Part shown: piece after piece, positions 16,906-26,014 of the stretch
Layout: each line of letters opens with the position of its first letter
Numbering within the stretch: the stretch's first letter is position 1
NCBI GenBank assembly: GCA_946499275.1
Contig: CAMMRL010000012.1
Coordinates: forward strand, 1-56,386
Source: an uncultured Clostridia bacterium
GTDB taxonomy: Bacteria; Bacillota; Clostridia; Oscillospirales; Acutalibacteraceae
Direction: 5' to 3'
Length of the DNA: 56,386 nt
Program-made: the position numbers and the translations under genes
Notes under the pieces: model-generated
Told to the model about the DNA's origin: nothing
Seen by the model: the letters and a program-made list of their open reading frames with translations, nothing else
Database searches by the model: none

Positions 16906-19900
16906 ATGAGAAATACAAGGTCATTGGTTGCCTGGCTCTTGACTCTCTGTTTGGTAGCGGGCGCTACGTTCGGCATTCCCGGAGTATTGGAAGTCAAAGC
17001 GACGGATCCCGACGGGCTTTTGCTGGACGTTGATTTTTCAAAGGGAACAGCTTCCAATATGGCCGAGAATGGGCCACAGTTGATCGCCGGTACGGGCTCC
17101 ACCGTGACCTACGCGCCGGATACGACGCTGGGAAAAAAGGTGGCGGTATTCGACACGAAATCCGGTTTCGGCTATCAGCTTAATGACGTGTTTTACGAAA
17201 CATTGGAGAACGGTTTCACCATCGAAGTTCTGGTACGGATGGATGGCAACAATGCCGGTCAGGCTATCGTAGGGAACGATACAGGCGCGGCCGGTTTCAG
17301 CATTTACAATCCCACCGGAGGTACCAATTCCGGTCTGCATTTCTGGCAGCGTACGACGGACGCCAATTCCCCTCGGATGGTATGGTCTGGTACGGACAGA
17401 ACGGACAGACCGGCGGATGGAGAATGGACCCATTTAATGTATTCTATTAACTACAGTGGAACCTCCCGTTGCTACGTCAACGGCAAAGACGGCGGGGACT
17501 ATCTGAGCAGCATAGGGGATCGGCTGAAGCCCACGGGGGATGCACAGGTTCTGTATATCGGCGGTAACCCGGATGCTAACGGAGCGTTTACCGACGGCTT
17601 GCTCGGCTGCATCGGCTATGTGAAAATCCACAGCAGCGCGGTTGACGCGACGGAAGCGGCGGAAGCCTATCAGGCTGCTATGAGCGGTGCTCCGGCGCTC
17701 CTGAGCATTGACTATTCACTGGAGAACGCGAAATCTTGCAGCCAGGCCGGTGTGGCGCTGGTTGAGGGCAGCGGGGAGACCGTGGAATATGTTGATGACG
17801 AAACACTGGGCCGGAAGGTTGCCCGGTTCGACAGCGAATCCGGCTTCGGCTATCGGCTGACCGACGAAGTGTACGAAGCGATGAAACAGGGATACACGCT
17901 TGAAGTGCTCTGTAAGCTGTCCGAGCTTCCGAACGTCACCAATGAATACGGTTCGGCTATTGTTAGTAGCATGAATGACGGCGTGGGCTTCGGCTTTATG
18001 GGCACCGTGGATAATTATCTCGATTATTGGATCGCGCAGGAGAACAGCGGCGGCAACTACCGCCAGCTCTATTATCAGAACCATGGTTCGACGGTGCCGA
18101 CTGATACCTGGCAGCATCTGGTTGTTACCTGCGTTGATGGCTATACCATGGGGGATCAGTACCATTATTATGTTAACGGTGTAAAGTGCGACTATGTCGC
18201 TCCCAGTTCCATGGCGTTCCTGATGGATCCGGCCAATATCCTGTACGTCGGCGGATCGACGGACGGTGAGGGCAACTTCCGTACCGGCATGAAGGGCGAT
18301 GTGGCCTATGTCAATATGTACAGCGGCTCCAAAAGCGCTGATGAGATTCAGACGCTTTACAACAATGCGATGACCAAGGGCACGACCAAAGCGGAAATCA
18401 AGACGGATCCGGTTGATCCCGTCGATCCCGTCGATCCGGATGAGTCGGCCGACTTCAATGAAAACAACATTGTTTCTCGTTATGCCGTTATGTCTGACAC
18501 CCACATCCGCAAGACGACGGATCACACGTCAAATAAGCTCTTCGAGAATGCACTGAAAGTGGCGAAAAAACTCACGGGCGGCAATCTCGACGCAATTTTG
18601 CTCGCGGGCGACCTGATCGAGGGATATGATGAGCCCGAAGTGGAAGTATCACGTGTGAAGGAACTGCTGGAAGCCAATCTGGATCCGGCAAAGACCGAGC
18701 TTGTTATCGCTACAGGCAACCACGATTACTATTTTCTCCCTGGTATTAACAGAACGACCAGCTGGGCCGACTTCCTGGGCAACGATTTTCTCTATCAGAG
18801 TCCGGTTGACGGAAACACGGACGATGAGGTGATGCGTTCCAACTATCATACGATTCGCAATGGGATTCACATTATTACCGTTTTCGGGTATGACGGGAAT
18901 CATCAGGCGGTAGATGTGGCATGGTTGGAGCAGCAGCTGGCCGCCGCGGCCAACGATACTCCCGATATGCCGATTCTCGTAATCAGCCATGTGCAGGCGG
19001 CGGGTTCTCTGGCAAACGACGAGCCGGACGCCAATGACGATGCCTCCCGCTGGGTGAGCACCACCATCGTGCCGGTGCTGGAGAAGTACCCGCAGGTCGT
19101 TTATATGGCGGGCCATACCCATGCGACCCCTCAAATTAAGCGGTACAACGACACCTTTATGGCGGTCGGAACCGGCAGTTTGCAGGATAAGAAGAACATA
19201 ATGATCCTGGAAGTGGATGGAAACGGCAATGTCCGTATCCGGAACTATGCGATCTCTGCGGACAATGCCGAAACGGGCGATCCGCTCTTTGAAACCACCT
19301 TTGCCACGCCGGTTGCGCAGGCGACTATGCCGGATGACCGCACCTTGGCGCAGACGACGGTGCCGGAAGCAGATATCCTCGATGTGGATTTTGCCGACGG
19401 AACCGCCAAGGACGACGTGAACAATACTCCCTTTGAGACGGCCGGGCAGGCCCCCTCCATATCGAATAACGACGCTATGGATAAAAATGTCGCCGACTTT
19501 AATGGGACGGATACGGCGCTTGTCTATCAGCTTTCGCAGGATCAGTTTGCCGCTATGGCGGACGGTGCGACGATGGAATTGACCGTTTTCCTGAAGAAGA
19601 AGCCGGCCAGTGAAGAGACCGTTCTGTTTGGAAACAAAGATTTTTCTCTGTGCTATAACAGCGAGGGAAAACTGGTGTTCCACGCGGGCACCGCCAAGCT
19701 GATTTCCCAAGAGGTGGATGCCGGTAAATGGGTCCACGTTTCCCTTGCCTGGATCGGCAGTGACCTGAGAATGTATGTTGATGGATTGCGAGCCGATAAA
19801 TCGCGCGTCGACGCTCTGTCCCCGACCGCGGCAGCGATTGCTTTGGGCGGAATCGCCGAAGGCGACGGGGCGGAGAGTCTCACGGCTATGACTGTCAGCA

Positions 19901-20598
19901 ATTTCCGCATTTACAGTACGGCGCTGGATTCCACGCAGGCGTATGCTCTGGCTTCCCGGTCCCTGAATACCAAGATGGTTTTTGCCGACGACGCGGTTTT
20001 CCGTGTAGTGAGAGGCACCAGCTATGCCATCCCAATGCCTGTCGCCAGCGACGCCAACAACGACGTGCTGGAGGTGTCGGTGTCCGGTCTCGATAAATAC
20101 GGCAACGACCTGGTTATCCGCGACGGTTGCTTTACGCCGTATAACACCGGGGAATGCATCCTGACCTACCGCGTGAACGGCCTGTTGGTCACCAAGACCG
20201 TAGAGGTGGTAAAGGCAGGAGACACTTCGGCTACCATTGTGCTGGATGCCGCCAAAAAGACGATCGCCGTCGGCGGTTCGGTGACGCTGAAAGCGACGGT
20301 ATCGGTCGAGGGCGAAGCAATTGCCTGGACCAGCAGCGACCCGTCGGTAGCTTCTGTGGACGGCAACGGCGTGGTAACCGGCATCAAGGCCGGTACAGCG
20401 ATGATTACCGCAACGCTGAATAACGGTCAGTCGGCCACCTGCACGGTAACGGTTACCGCGGACGGTGGAAAAGCAGACGAAAACGGTGGCAATCCTCCTG
20501 CTACCGGCGAGACTGCGCCATGGGCATTTGGCTTGGCTTGGCTTGTGCTCTCACTGAGCGCCGTGGCGCTGATTTCCGCCAGAAAAAGGACCGCTTAA
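16906..20598 (+). CDS. Wall-anchored LamG/calcineurin-like metallophosphoesterase protein
   Basis: A 1230-residue secreted protein. Order: signal peptide; two concanavalin-A-like LamG domains (about 35-255 and 265-490; SGFGYQL/SGFGYRL repeats); the linker VDPVDPVDPDE; a calcineurin-like phosphoesterase (about 518-800) with the metal-binding set D531 in SDTH, GD in LAGDLIEG, GNHD at 604-607, SHVQ and GHTH at 736-739; a third LamG domain (about 815-1020); a BIG2-like domain (VAVGGSVTLKATVSVEG ... AWTSSDPSVASVDGNGVVTG); then PPATGE, a hydrophobic segment and RKRTA. It probably binds a glycan and cleaves a phosphoester at the cell surface; the substrate is unknown. ATG 16906 has GGAGGG eight bases upstream. 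Confidence 0.85.
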   Translation: MRNTRSLVAWLLTLCLVAGATFGIPGVLEVKATDPDGLLLDVDFSKGTASNMAENGPQLIAGTGSTVTYAPDTTLGKKVAVFDTKSGFGYQLNDVFYETLENGFTIEVLVRMDGNNAGQAIVGNDTGAAGFSIYNPTGGTNSGLHFWQRTTDANSPRMVWSGTDRTDRPADGEWTHLMYSINYSGTSRCYVNGKDGGDYLSSIGDRLKPTGDAQVLYIGGNPDANGAFTDGLLGCIGYVKIHSSAVDATEAAEAYQAAMSGAPALLSIDYSLENAKSCSQAGVALVEGSGETVEYVDDETLGRKVARFDSESGFGYRLTDEVYEAMKQGYTLEVLCKLSELPNVTNEYGSAIVSSMNDGVGFGFMGTVDNYLDYWIAQENSGGNYRQLYYQNHGSTVPTDTWQHLVVTCVDGYTMGDQYHYYVNGVKCDYVAPSSMAFLMDPANILYVGGSTDGEGNFRTGMKGDVAYVNMYSGSKSADEIQTLYNNAMTKGTTKAEIKTDPVDPVDPVDPDESADFNENNIVSRYAVMSDTHIRKTTDHTSNKLFENALKVAKKLTGGNLDAILLAGDLIEGYDEPEVEVSRVKELLEANLDPAKTELVIATGNHDYYFLPGINRTTSWADFLGNDFLYQSPVDGNTDDEVMRSNYHTIRNGIHIITVFGYDGNHQAVDVAWLEQQLAAAANDTPDMPILVISHVQAAGSLANDEPDANDDASRWVSTTIVPVLEKYPQVVYMAGHTHATPQIKRYNDTFMAVGTGSLQDKKNIMILEVDGNGNVRIRNYAISADNAETGDPLFETTFATPVAQATMPDDRTLAQTTVPEADILDVDFADGTAKDDVNNTPFETAGQAPSISNNDAMDKNVADFNGTDTALVYQLSQDQFAAMADGATMELTVFLKKKPASEETVLFGNKDFSLCYNSEGKLVFHAGTAKLISQEVDAGKWVHVSLAWIGSDLRMYVDGLRADKSRVDALSPTAAAIALGGIAEGDGAESLTAMTVSNFRIYSTALDSTQAYALASRSLNTKMVFADDAVFRVVRGTSYAIPMPVASDANNDVLEVSVSGLDKYGNDLVIRDGCFTPYNTGECILTYRVNGLLVTKTVEVVKAGDTSATIVLDAAKKTIAVGGSVTLKATVSVEGEAIAWTSSDPSVASVDGNGVVTGIKAGTAMITATLNNGQSATCTVTVTADGGKADENGGNPPATGETAPWAFGLAWLVLSLSAVALISARKRTA

Positions 20599-20684
20599 CT
20601 CTGCGTTGCGTTTTCAGGGCAGATACCTGACGGCGGGCTGTCCGCAGGCAGAATGCAGGAAATGCTTATAAAGGAGCTTGAACA

Positions 20685-22103
20685 ATGAAGTGCTGGTTGA
20701 AACGATGGCTTTGCCTACTGTTGGCAGCAGCCTGCGTCGGTATGGCCGGATGCAGGTCGTCGGAGGAGCCCTCCGCTTCTTTCGATCCGGTCTCCGACAC
20801 CTCGTCCTCTTCTGAGACTGAATATACAAAGGGAAGTGCAGAAATGAAGCTTTCAGGAACGTTTATCCAGTCCTGGCTCTGTTCCGCTTGGTCGGATGAG
20901 CGTTGGGAACAGGAGCTTTCCATGCTAAAAGAACTGGGGATGGAATACATTGTCCTAGGAGATTCGGCAGTTAAAAACACCAGCGGGAAATGGTATTCTT
21001 TTTACCCTTCGGAGCTGGATGGCTTAAAGGAGGGATATGGCGGTGTGGATGTCATCGACAACGCACTGCGCAATTGTCAGAAGTATGGTTTCAAAGTTTT
21101 TATCGGCGTAGGACTGGATGAAAAATGGTGGGACAGCTTTGTAAAGGATCCTGATTGGTTGTATTCCGCCATGGAACAGAGCGGAATAATTGCCGATGAG
21201 ATTTATAGCAACTATCACGCAAAATATGCGGACGCATTCCATGGCTGGTATTGGCCGCCCGAAATATGGAACAGCGAACTGTTCAAATCCACCTCGGCGG
21301 TACGAGAGGAAAGCATTCAGGTGCTGGCCAAGGGGATGAGCATCATCCGCGACCATCTGACTGCGATTGACGATAGTCTGCCGATGATGTTCAGTCCGTT
21401 TGTCAACAGATCCATCGGCTCAGCAGAGGATAATTATCTTTTCTGGCGAGATCTGATTTCCCAGGTCAGCTTCCTGGAAGGAGATATTATTTGTCCGATG
21501 GATTCCGTGGGTGCCGGCGGCTGCCCAGTGGATTATCTGGACGCGTGGACTGCGAGCTACAGTAAAGCTGTGGCGGAAACCGGTAAAATCCGTTTTTGGA
21601 GCAATTGCGAGAATTTCGACTATTCCAAAGGCGGAGAACCGATTAGTTGTTCAATGGATCGGTTCTCCCGTCAGATGGAGATCGTGGCAAAATACTGTGA
21701 AACGACCATTACCTTTGCGTATTCGCACTATTATAGCTCTTATAATACGCTAGAAGGGTTCCACAACGCCTATTCCTACTATCTAAAAAACGGCGAGCTG
21801 GAAAAGGAAAAGCCATCCGCGCCAGGCAATGTCAGCCTTCGCAGTGAGAACGGCGTGGTGGTGCTGAACTGGGACGCTTCCAACGATAATCTGGGTGTCG
21901 TCGGCTACAATGTGTACCGTAACGGAGAGCTGCTAGAAAACATCTGTGCGCAACGAGGAGACAACGCTGTCAAAGTTCCGGAGATCGATACGACCACCAC
22001 CGACTGGGATGCGGAGAAGATCGATGGCTCCGTTATATACGGCATTGCCGCTTTCGACGCTTCCGGTAATGAGTCAGAGATTGTCACGGTGACTTACCGA
22101 TAA
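20685..22103 (+). CDS. DUF4434 lipoprotein with C-terminal fibronectin type III domain
   Basis: A 472-residue lipoprotein. The lipobox MAGC places the lipidated cysteine at residue 23. After a Ser/Glu-rich linker, residues about 55-380 form a DUF4434 TIM-barrel-like domain (SGTFIQSWLCSAWSDERWEQEL at its start). Two glutamates sit where retaining glycosidases carry theirs: E193 in GWYWPPEIWN and E309 in FWSNCENF; both are also found in the paralogues at 22180 and 27396. Residues about 385-472 are an FN3 domain (SAPGNVSLRS ... GYNVYRNGE ... AFDASGNESEI). Glycoside hydrolase activity is inferred from those positions, not established. The gene is followed at once by its paralogue. Confidence 0.82.
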   Translation: MKCWLKRWLCLLLAAACVGMAGCRSSEEPSASFDPVSDTSSSSETEYTKGSAEMKLSGTFIQSWLCSAWSDERWEQELSMLKELGMEYIVLGDSAVKNTSGKWYSFYPSELDGLKEGYGGVDVIDNALRNCQKYGFKVFIGVGLDEKWWDSFVKDPDWLYSAMEQSGIIADEIYSNYHAKYADAFHGWYWPPEIWNSELFKSTSAVREESIQVLAKGMSIIRDHLTAIDDSLPMMFSPFVNRSIGSAEDNYLFWRDLISQVSFLEGDIICPMDSVGAGGCPVDYLDAWTASYSKAVAETGKIRFWSNCENFDYSKGGEPISCSMDRFSRQMEIVAKYCETTITFAYSHYYSSYNTLEGFHNAYSYYLKNGELEKEKPSAPGNVSLRSENGVVVLNWDASNDNLGVVGYNVYRNGELLENICAQRGDNAVKVPEIDTTTTDWDAEKIDGSVIYGIAAFDASGNESEIVTVTYR

Positions 22104-22179
22104 AAGGAACGGCGGCGCTGCTGTCTGCTGAAAACGGAGTAAGGATTTTCTCAGAAAGCCGTGCGGGGAAGGGAAGAAG

Positions 22180-23845
22180 ATGGAGAGATATTGGAAACGG
22201 GGGATGTGTTTGCTTTTGGTGGTATTCTGTAACGGCATGTTCGGATGTCGATCGCCCAAAAAGGATTTGTCCGGTGTGCTCTCCGCCGAAAGCACGACGG
22301 CGGGAGAAGGGATACTGGAAAGTCCGACGTCCGAAAACGTGGTGTCCGGGAGTGCAACGCAAAGCAGCTTGTCTTCTGAAACCGCAATCACCGGAGAAGC
22401 AAACAGCGAAAGGACGACGTACACGGCAACAACCACTAAAGAAACCACCAACAGCGATGTATCTGCCAAAACCACAACATCCCAGAAGCACGGTGTCCAC
22501 AAGCGTGGTCCCCTCTTCTCAACATCCTCAGGAGGATTCGAAAGCAATGCTGTCGGGTACGTTTATCCAGTCGTGGGCCTGTGCATCCTGGACGGATGAA
22601 CGATGGGGCCGTGAACTTTCCGTTTTAAAGGAACTGGGAATTCACTATATCATCCTCGGGGATTCGGCCACCAGGAATACCAACGGGAATTGGTTCTTCT
22701 GGTATCCCACCGAAATGCAAAGCTTTAACGCCCAGTACAATGGGGTCGATGTGATCAAGAATGCCCTTCGGAATTGTCAGAAGTACGGCATGAAGGTATT
22801 TGTTGGCGTGGGAATGGACGAAAGCTGGTGGAACAACTTTGTTCGGCAGCCCCGATGGCTGAATTCGTATATCAAGCAGAGCAGCCAGATTGCTGAAGAG
22901 ATTTACAACAAGTACTATTCCCGATATCCCGACGCCTTTTATGGTTGGTACTGGCCGCCGGAAATCTGGAATGATCCACTGTTCAAAGTCGCTTCAGATT
23001 CCCGGAGTGAGAGTATCAAGGTGCTGGCGGGGGCAATGAGCGTTCTCCGCGATCAATTGGTGCGGCTTAACCGGAATATGCCTATGTTGTTCAGTCCCTT
23101 TGCCAACACCCATGTCGATAAGGAAACATGGAGTTCTACCGGCAAATGGTATAACGGCTGCACATCGGAGGAGTATTACCGGTTCTGGAAGGATTTGATT
23201 TCCCAGGTCAGTTTTTTGCCGGAGGATATTCTCAGCCCGATGGATTCCATCGGCGGGGGCGGCTGTGAGATGGCGCATCTTGAGGAATGGACCCAGTGCT
23301 ATTACCGGGCAGTCGTTGACTCCGGACGGAAAATCCGGCTTTGGAGCAATTGCGAAACATTTCAGGGATTGGTTGACGGTTATCCCGCTATCACGATGGA
23401 TCAGTTCATCCGTCAGATCCAGACGGTATCAAAATACTGCGATGAAATTGTTTCCTTTGCCTACACGCATTATTATAGCCCCTGCAATGTAGCGGTAGGC
23501 TATCACAGGGCATACGCCTATTACCTAAAATACGGTGAGTTGGAGAAGCAGAAGCCCTCGGCGCCGACACAGTTCACTTTTCGCAGAGACGGCGGCAATA
23601 CTTATCTGAGCTGGAATGCCGCTTCCGACAATCTGGGCGTTGTCGGTTATAATGTGTATCGCAACGGGGTACGGATCAGCCAGGTCTATGCGCAGCGAAA
23701 TGATGGAAAGGGATGGATACCGAGCGTCAGTACCACCGCTGTCGACACAACTGCGGGAAACGCCGAAAAATCCATCCAATACGGCGTTTCCGCTTTTGAC
23801 GTCTCCGGCAACGAGTCGGAGATTATCACGCTGGTTTGTTCCTGA
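22180..23845 (+). pseudogene. DUF4434 + FN3 lipoprotein paralogue with an apparent frameshift
   Basis: The start (ATG 22180) encodes a lipoprotein leader with MFGC and a long Ser/Thr-rich linker. The enzyme part, beginning SKAMLSGTFIQSWACASWTDERW, lies in the +1 frame and runs intact to 23845. The two frames overlap between about 22440 and 22540 in Thr/Ser-rich sequence, so one extra base there would explain it. The body keeps the GWYWPPEIWN and LWSNCETF glutamates and the FN3 domain, and is about as similar to 20685-22103 as a duplicated gene should be. If the shift is real the signal peptide is uncoupled; an in-frame internal start would give a cytoplasmic protein. A sequencing error or slippage cannot be excluded. 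Confidence 0.72.
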
Positions 23846-23897
23846 AGCATAGAACACTGGAATGCAAATAGTATTTTTTAGAAGAGAGGATATGGCA

Positions 23898-25121
23898 ATG
23901 AAAACAAGAAAACTCGTTTCCCTGTGTATAGCGGCGGCTCTGGGCACAGTCCTGGCGGCGCCGGTATCGGCGACTTCATCCTTTACACCGGACGTCTCGA
24001 ACTTTAAAGCGGTATTCGATTTCGATACTACACCCGCCAGCTATACCGAAGGCCATAAGCCGGGTACGCGGTCGGATACGGTGGGCGATTCCAAAAGCGA
24101 AAAATGCATCACGGCGGAGGGGATCGGCCTTACCTATGACCTGACGATAGATGCGGGCGTTTCCGCTAAGGGGAACGCCCTCCGGCTGGATGTGACGGAG
24201 CTTGCGCCCGAGGGGGGCTCGTGGTGTCCGGTGTTGCTGAACGTAAAGTTCGGTCCCAATAAACTGGTTGATGTAAGCGGGGCTACCGATTTTATTTTCT
24301 GGGTGGATACCACCAAGTATAAAGATACCAACGGGCAACATATTCAAAAGGGGATCAATCTGTATATTCAGGAAACGGATGTCGCGGAAGATGGGAGCCT
24401 GACTGACAAGGCTACCGCCTGGAAACCGAAGGCGGGGAGCAAGGGCGGTTATTATCTGATGGAGGATGGCGCAGGCGGCTGGAAAAAGGTTGAAAACAGC
24501 GATTCCGATTTCTGGCTTCCGGTGAATTATCAGGGATGGATTAAGCTCCCGATTTCCACCTTTGAACATACAGATTGGAGTACAGACGATAGCGACGGCA
24601 TCTTCAACTGCCGTCAGATACAGATTATCCAGCTCGGCATGGGTAATTATTCCATTCAGAGCGGCGCTACTTTGTACTTCGACGAATTCGGTTTTACCGG
24701 CAATTTTGCCGGTTCGGCAGACACGACCACCACAAAGCCGGTAGACACGACTACCACGACGATAGACGTTACGACTACGAAGCCGATAGACGGTAATGTT
24801 ACAACGGTGGATCAAGAGAGCGACACAACGGTTGATCCGGCGGAAACGACTGATGGAGGGCCTAATGTCTCCACCGAAAGCACCGGCCTGACGACGGACG
24901 CGACCGAGACGCCAGCCACGCCGTCAGTGACGGCGGCAACGGAAACAGTCGAAGGGGCAAATGGGCCGGAAGGTTCAAGGGGAACCGGCTTTTGGTGGAT
25001 ATGGGTTTTGGCGGCGGTTGTCGTTATTGCTTTGGGCGGCGTGTGCTTTTATTTCCTGTATGTGAGAAGGCACCCCGGTTTCTTGAAAAAGCTGTTCCAT
25101 AAGCACGACGGGGAGGAATAA
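23898..25121 (+). CDS. Membrane-anchored carbohydrate-binding-like surface protein
   Basis: A 407-residue exported protein. A signal peptide (KTRKLVSLCIAAALGTVLAAPVSA) precedes a beta-rich domain (about 30-275) paralogous to the one at 700-1743, with ATDFIFWVD, YQGWIKLPISTFEH and LYFDEFGFTG. Residues about 275-365 are a Thr/Pro-rich stalk of DTTTTK-like repeats. A transmembrane helix (FWWIWVLAAVVVIALGGVCFYFLY) and a basic tail follow. No NPxTG motif is present, so anchoring is by membrane rather than sortase, unlike its paralogue. Start ATG 23898 is seven bases after GAGGA; ATG 23892 is too close. Confidence 0.8.
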   Translation: MKTRKLVSLCIAAALGTVLAAPVSATSSFTPDVSNFKAVFDFDTTPASYTEGHKPGTRSDTVGDSKSEKCITAEGIGLTYDLTIDAGVSAKGNALRLDVTELAPEGGSWCPVLLNVKFGPNKLVDVSGATDFIFWVDTTKYKDTNGQHIQKGINLYIQETDVAEDGSLTDKATAWKPKAGSKGGYYLMEDGAGGWKKVENSDSDFWLPVNYQGWIKLPISTFEHTDWSTDDSDGIFNCRQIQIIQLGMGNYSIQSGATLYFDEFGFTGNFAGSADTTTTKPVDTTTTTIDVTTTKPIDGNVTTVDQESDTTVDPAETTDGGPNVSTESTGLTTDATETPATPSVTAATETVEGANGPEGSRGTGFWWIWVLAAVVVIALGGVCFYFLYVRRHPGFLKKLFHKHDGEE

Positions 25122-25186
25122 CGGAGAGACCGGCCGACACGGAGAATAGGTTTTCCGTCCGCATAGGGCGCGGCCGAAGCAATGCC

Positions 25187-25220
25187 GGGCAGACGGCATC
25201 CTTGACGGTGCTGTCTGCCC
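25187..25220 (+). terminator. Probable terminator after the surface protein gene
   Basis: A 12-bp stem with one mismatch (25187-25198 and 25209-25220) around a 10-base loop, GGGCAGAC pairing with GTCTGCCC. The T-run behind it is weak (CGCTTTG), so efficiency is uncertain. The rest of 25122-25342 shows no gene. Confidence 0.5.
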
Positions 25221-25342
25221 GCTTTGCATCAAAAAACAAGAAAAATCAGCGTCTTTCGTATGTTGGCGCGCTTCTGCACGACCGTGATCGCGGTTGGCGG
25301 ACGCCGTAGCATTGCGGCGATAGAGAGAGAAAGGGACAACAA

Positions 25343-25930
25343 ATGAAAAAAGTTCTGCTTTTGGGTGATTCGATCCGTATGGGATATGAGACTATGGTTG
25401 CCGACCTCCTGCGGAAAGAATGTGAAGTGCGGTACAGCGAGGAAAACGGCCGGTTCGCCGCTTATACGCTGTGGCAGGCAAACCAGATGTTTAAGGAAAA
25501 CGGCCGGTTCGATTTGGTGCACTGGAACAACGGCTATTGGGATATGAATGTGGAGGCGCCGATGACGGAGGCGATGCATCCTCTGGAAGAATATCAACAT
25601 TTTCTGCAGCGGATTCTTGCTCTGTGCCGTCAGAATGCGGATCACGTTATTTTTGCCACAACCACGCCGGTGCTGGAGAAGGGCTCCGCGTTCGACGTTG
25701 CCCATACCGGATGTTATATTTCCTATGACAACGATTGGGTTCGTTCCTATAACCGGACGGCGCGGGAGTTGATGGAACGGGAGAACGTACCAGTGAATGA
25801 TCTGTACGAGCTGATGCAGTCGAGCGAAAGTTATTATAAATGTCCGGATAAGCTGCATCTTACGGAAGATGGGTATCGGTTGTGCGCGGAACAAACGGCA
25901 TCCATGATCCGCAAAGAATTAGGCCTGTGA
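25343..25930 (+). CDS. SGNH/GDSL-type hydrolase
   Basis: A 195-residue protein without a signal peptide. The SGNH set is visible: Ser10 in LLLGDSIRMG, the oxyanion Asn in WNNGYWD (62-63), and Asp169/His172 in PDKLHLTEDGY. The block II glycine is less clear. The family contains esterases and acetyl-esterases; removal of acetyl groups from an imported sugar would fit the neighbours, as inference. A purine-rich ribosome site (GAGAGAAAGGGA) lies before ATG 25343. It begins a cytoplasmic trio with the two following genes. Confidence 0.85.
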   Translation: MKKVLLLGDSIRMGYETMVADLLRKECEVRYSEENGRFAAYTLWQANQMFKENGRFDLVHWNNGYWDMNVEAPMTEAMHPLEEYQHFLQRILALCRQNADHVIFATTTPVLEKGSAFDVAHTGCYISYDNDWVRSYNRTARELMERENVPVNDLYELMQSSESYYKCPDKLHLTEDGYRLCAEQTASMIRKELGL

Positions 25931-26014
25931 GAAAAAAGGATGCCTGGCCCATAGACAGGCCGCCGGCAACTTCGGCAGGGGGCCGGAGACAGCGATGCCC
26001 TGTAAAGGAAAGGA

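Noticed and set aside
22274-22540. GTG 22274 as start of the second DUF4434 gene
   Set aside because: It would give an N-terminus of random Arg/Lys/Pro-rich sequence, while the other frame there encodes a proper lipoprotein leader. A frameshift explains the data better.
25122-25342. Riboswitch or small RNA
   Set aside because: Apart from one terminator-like hairpin I see no conserved riboswitch element there.
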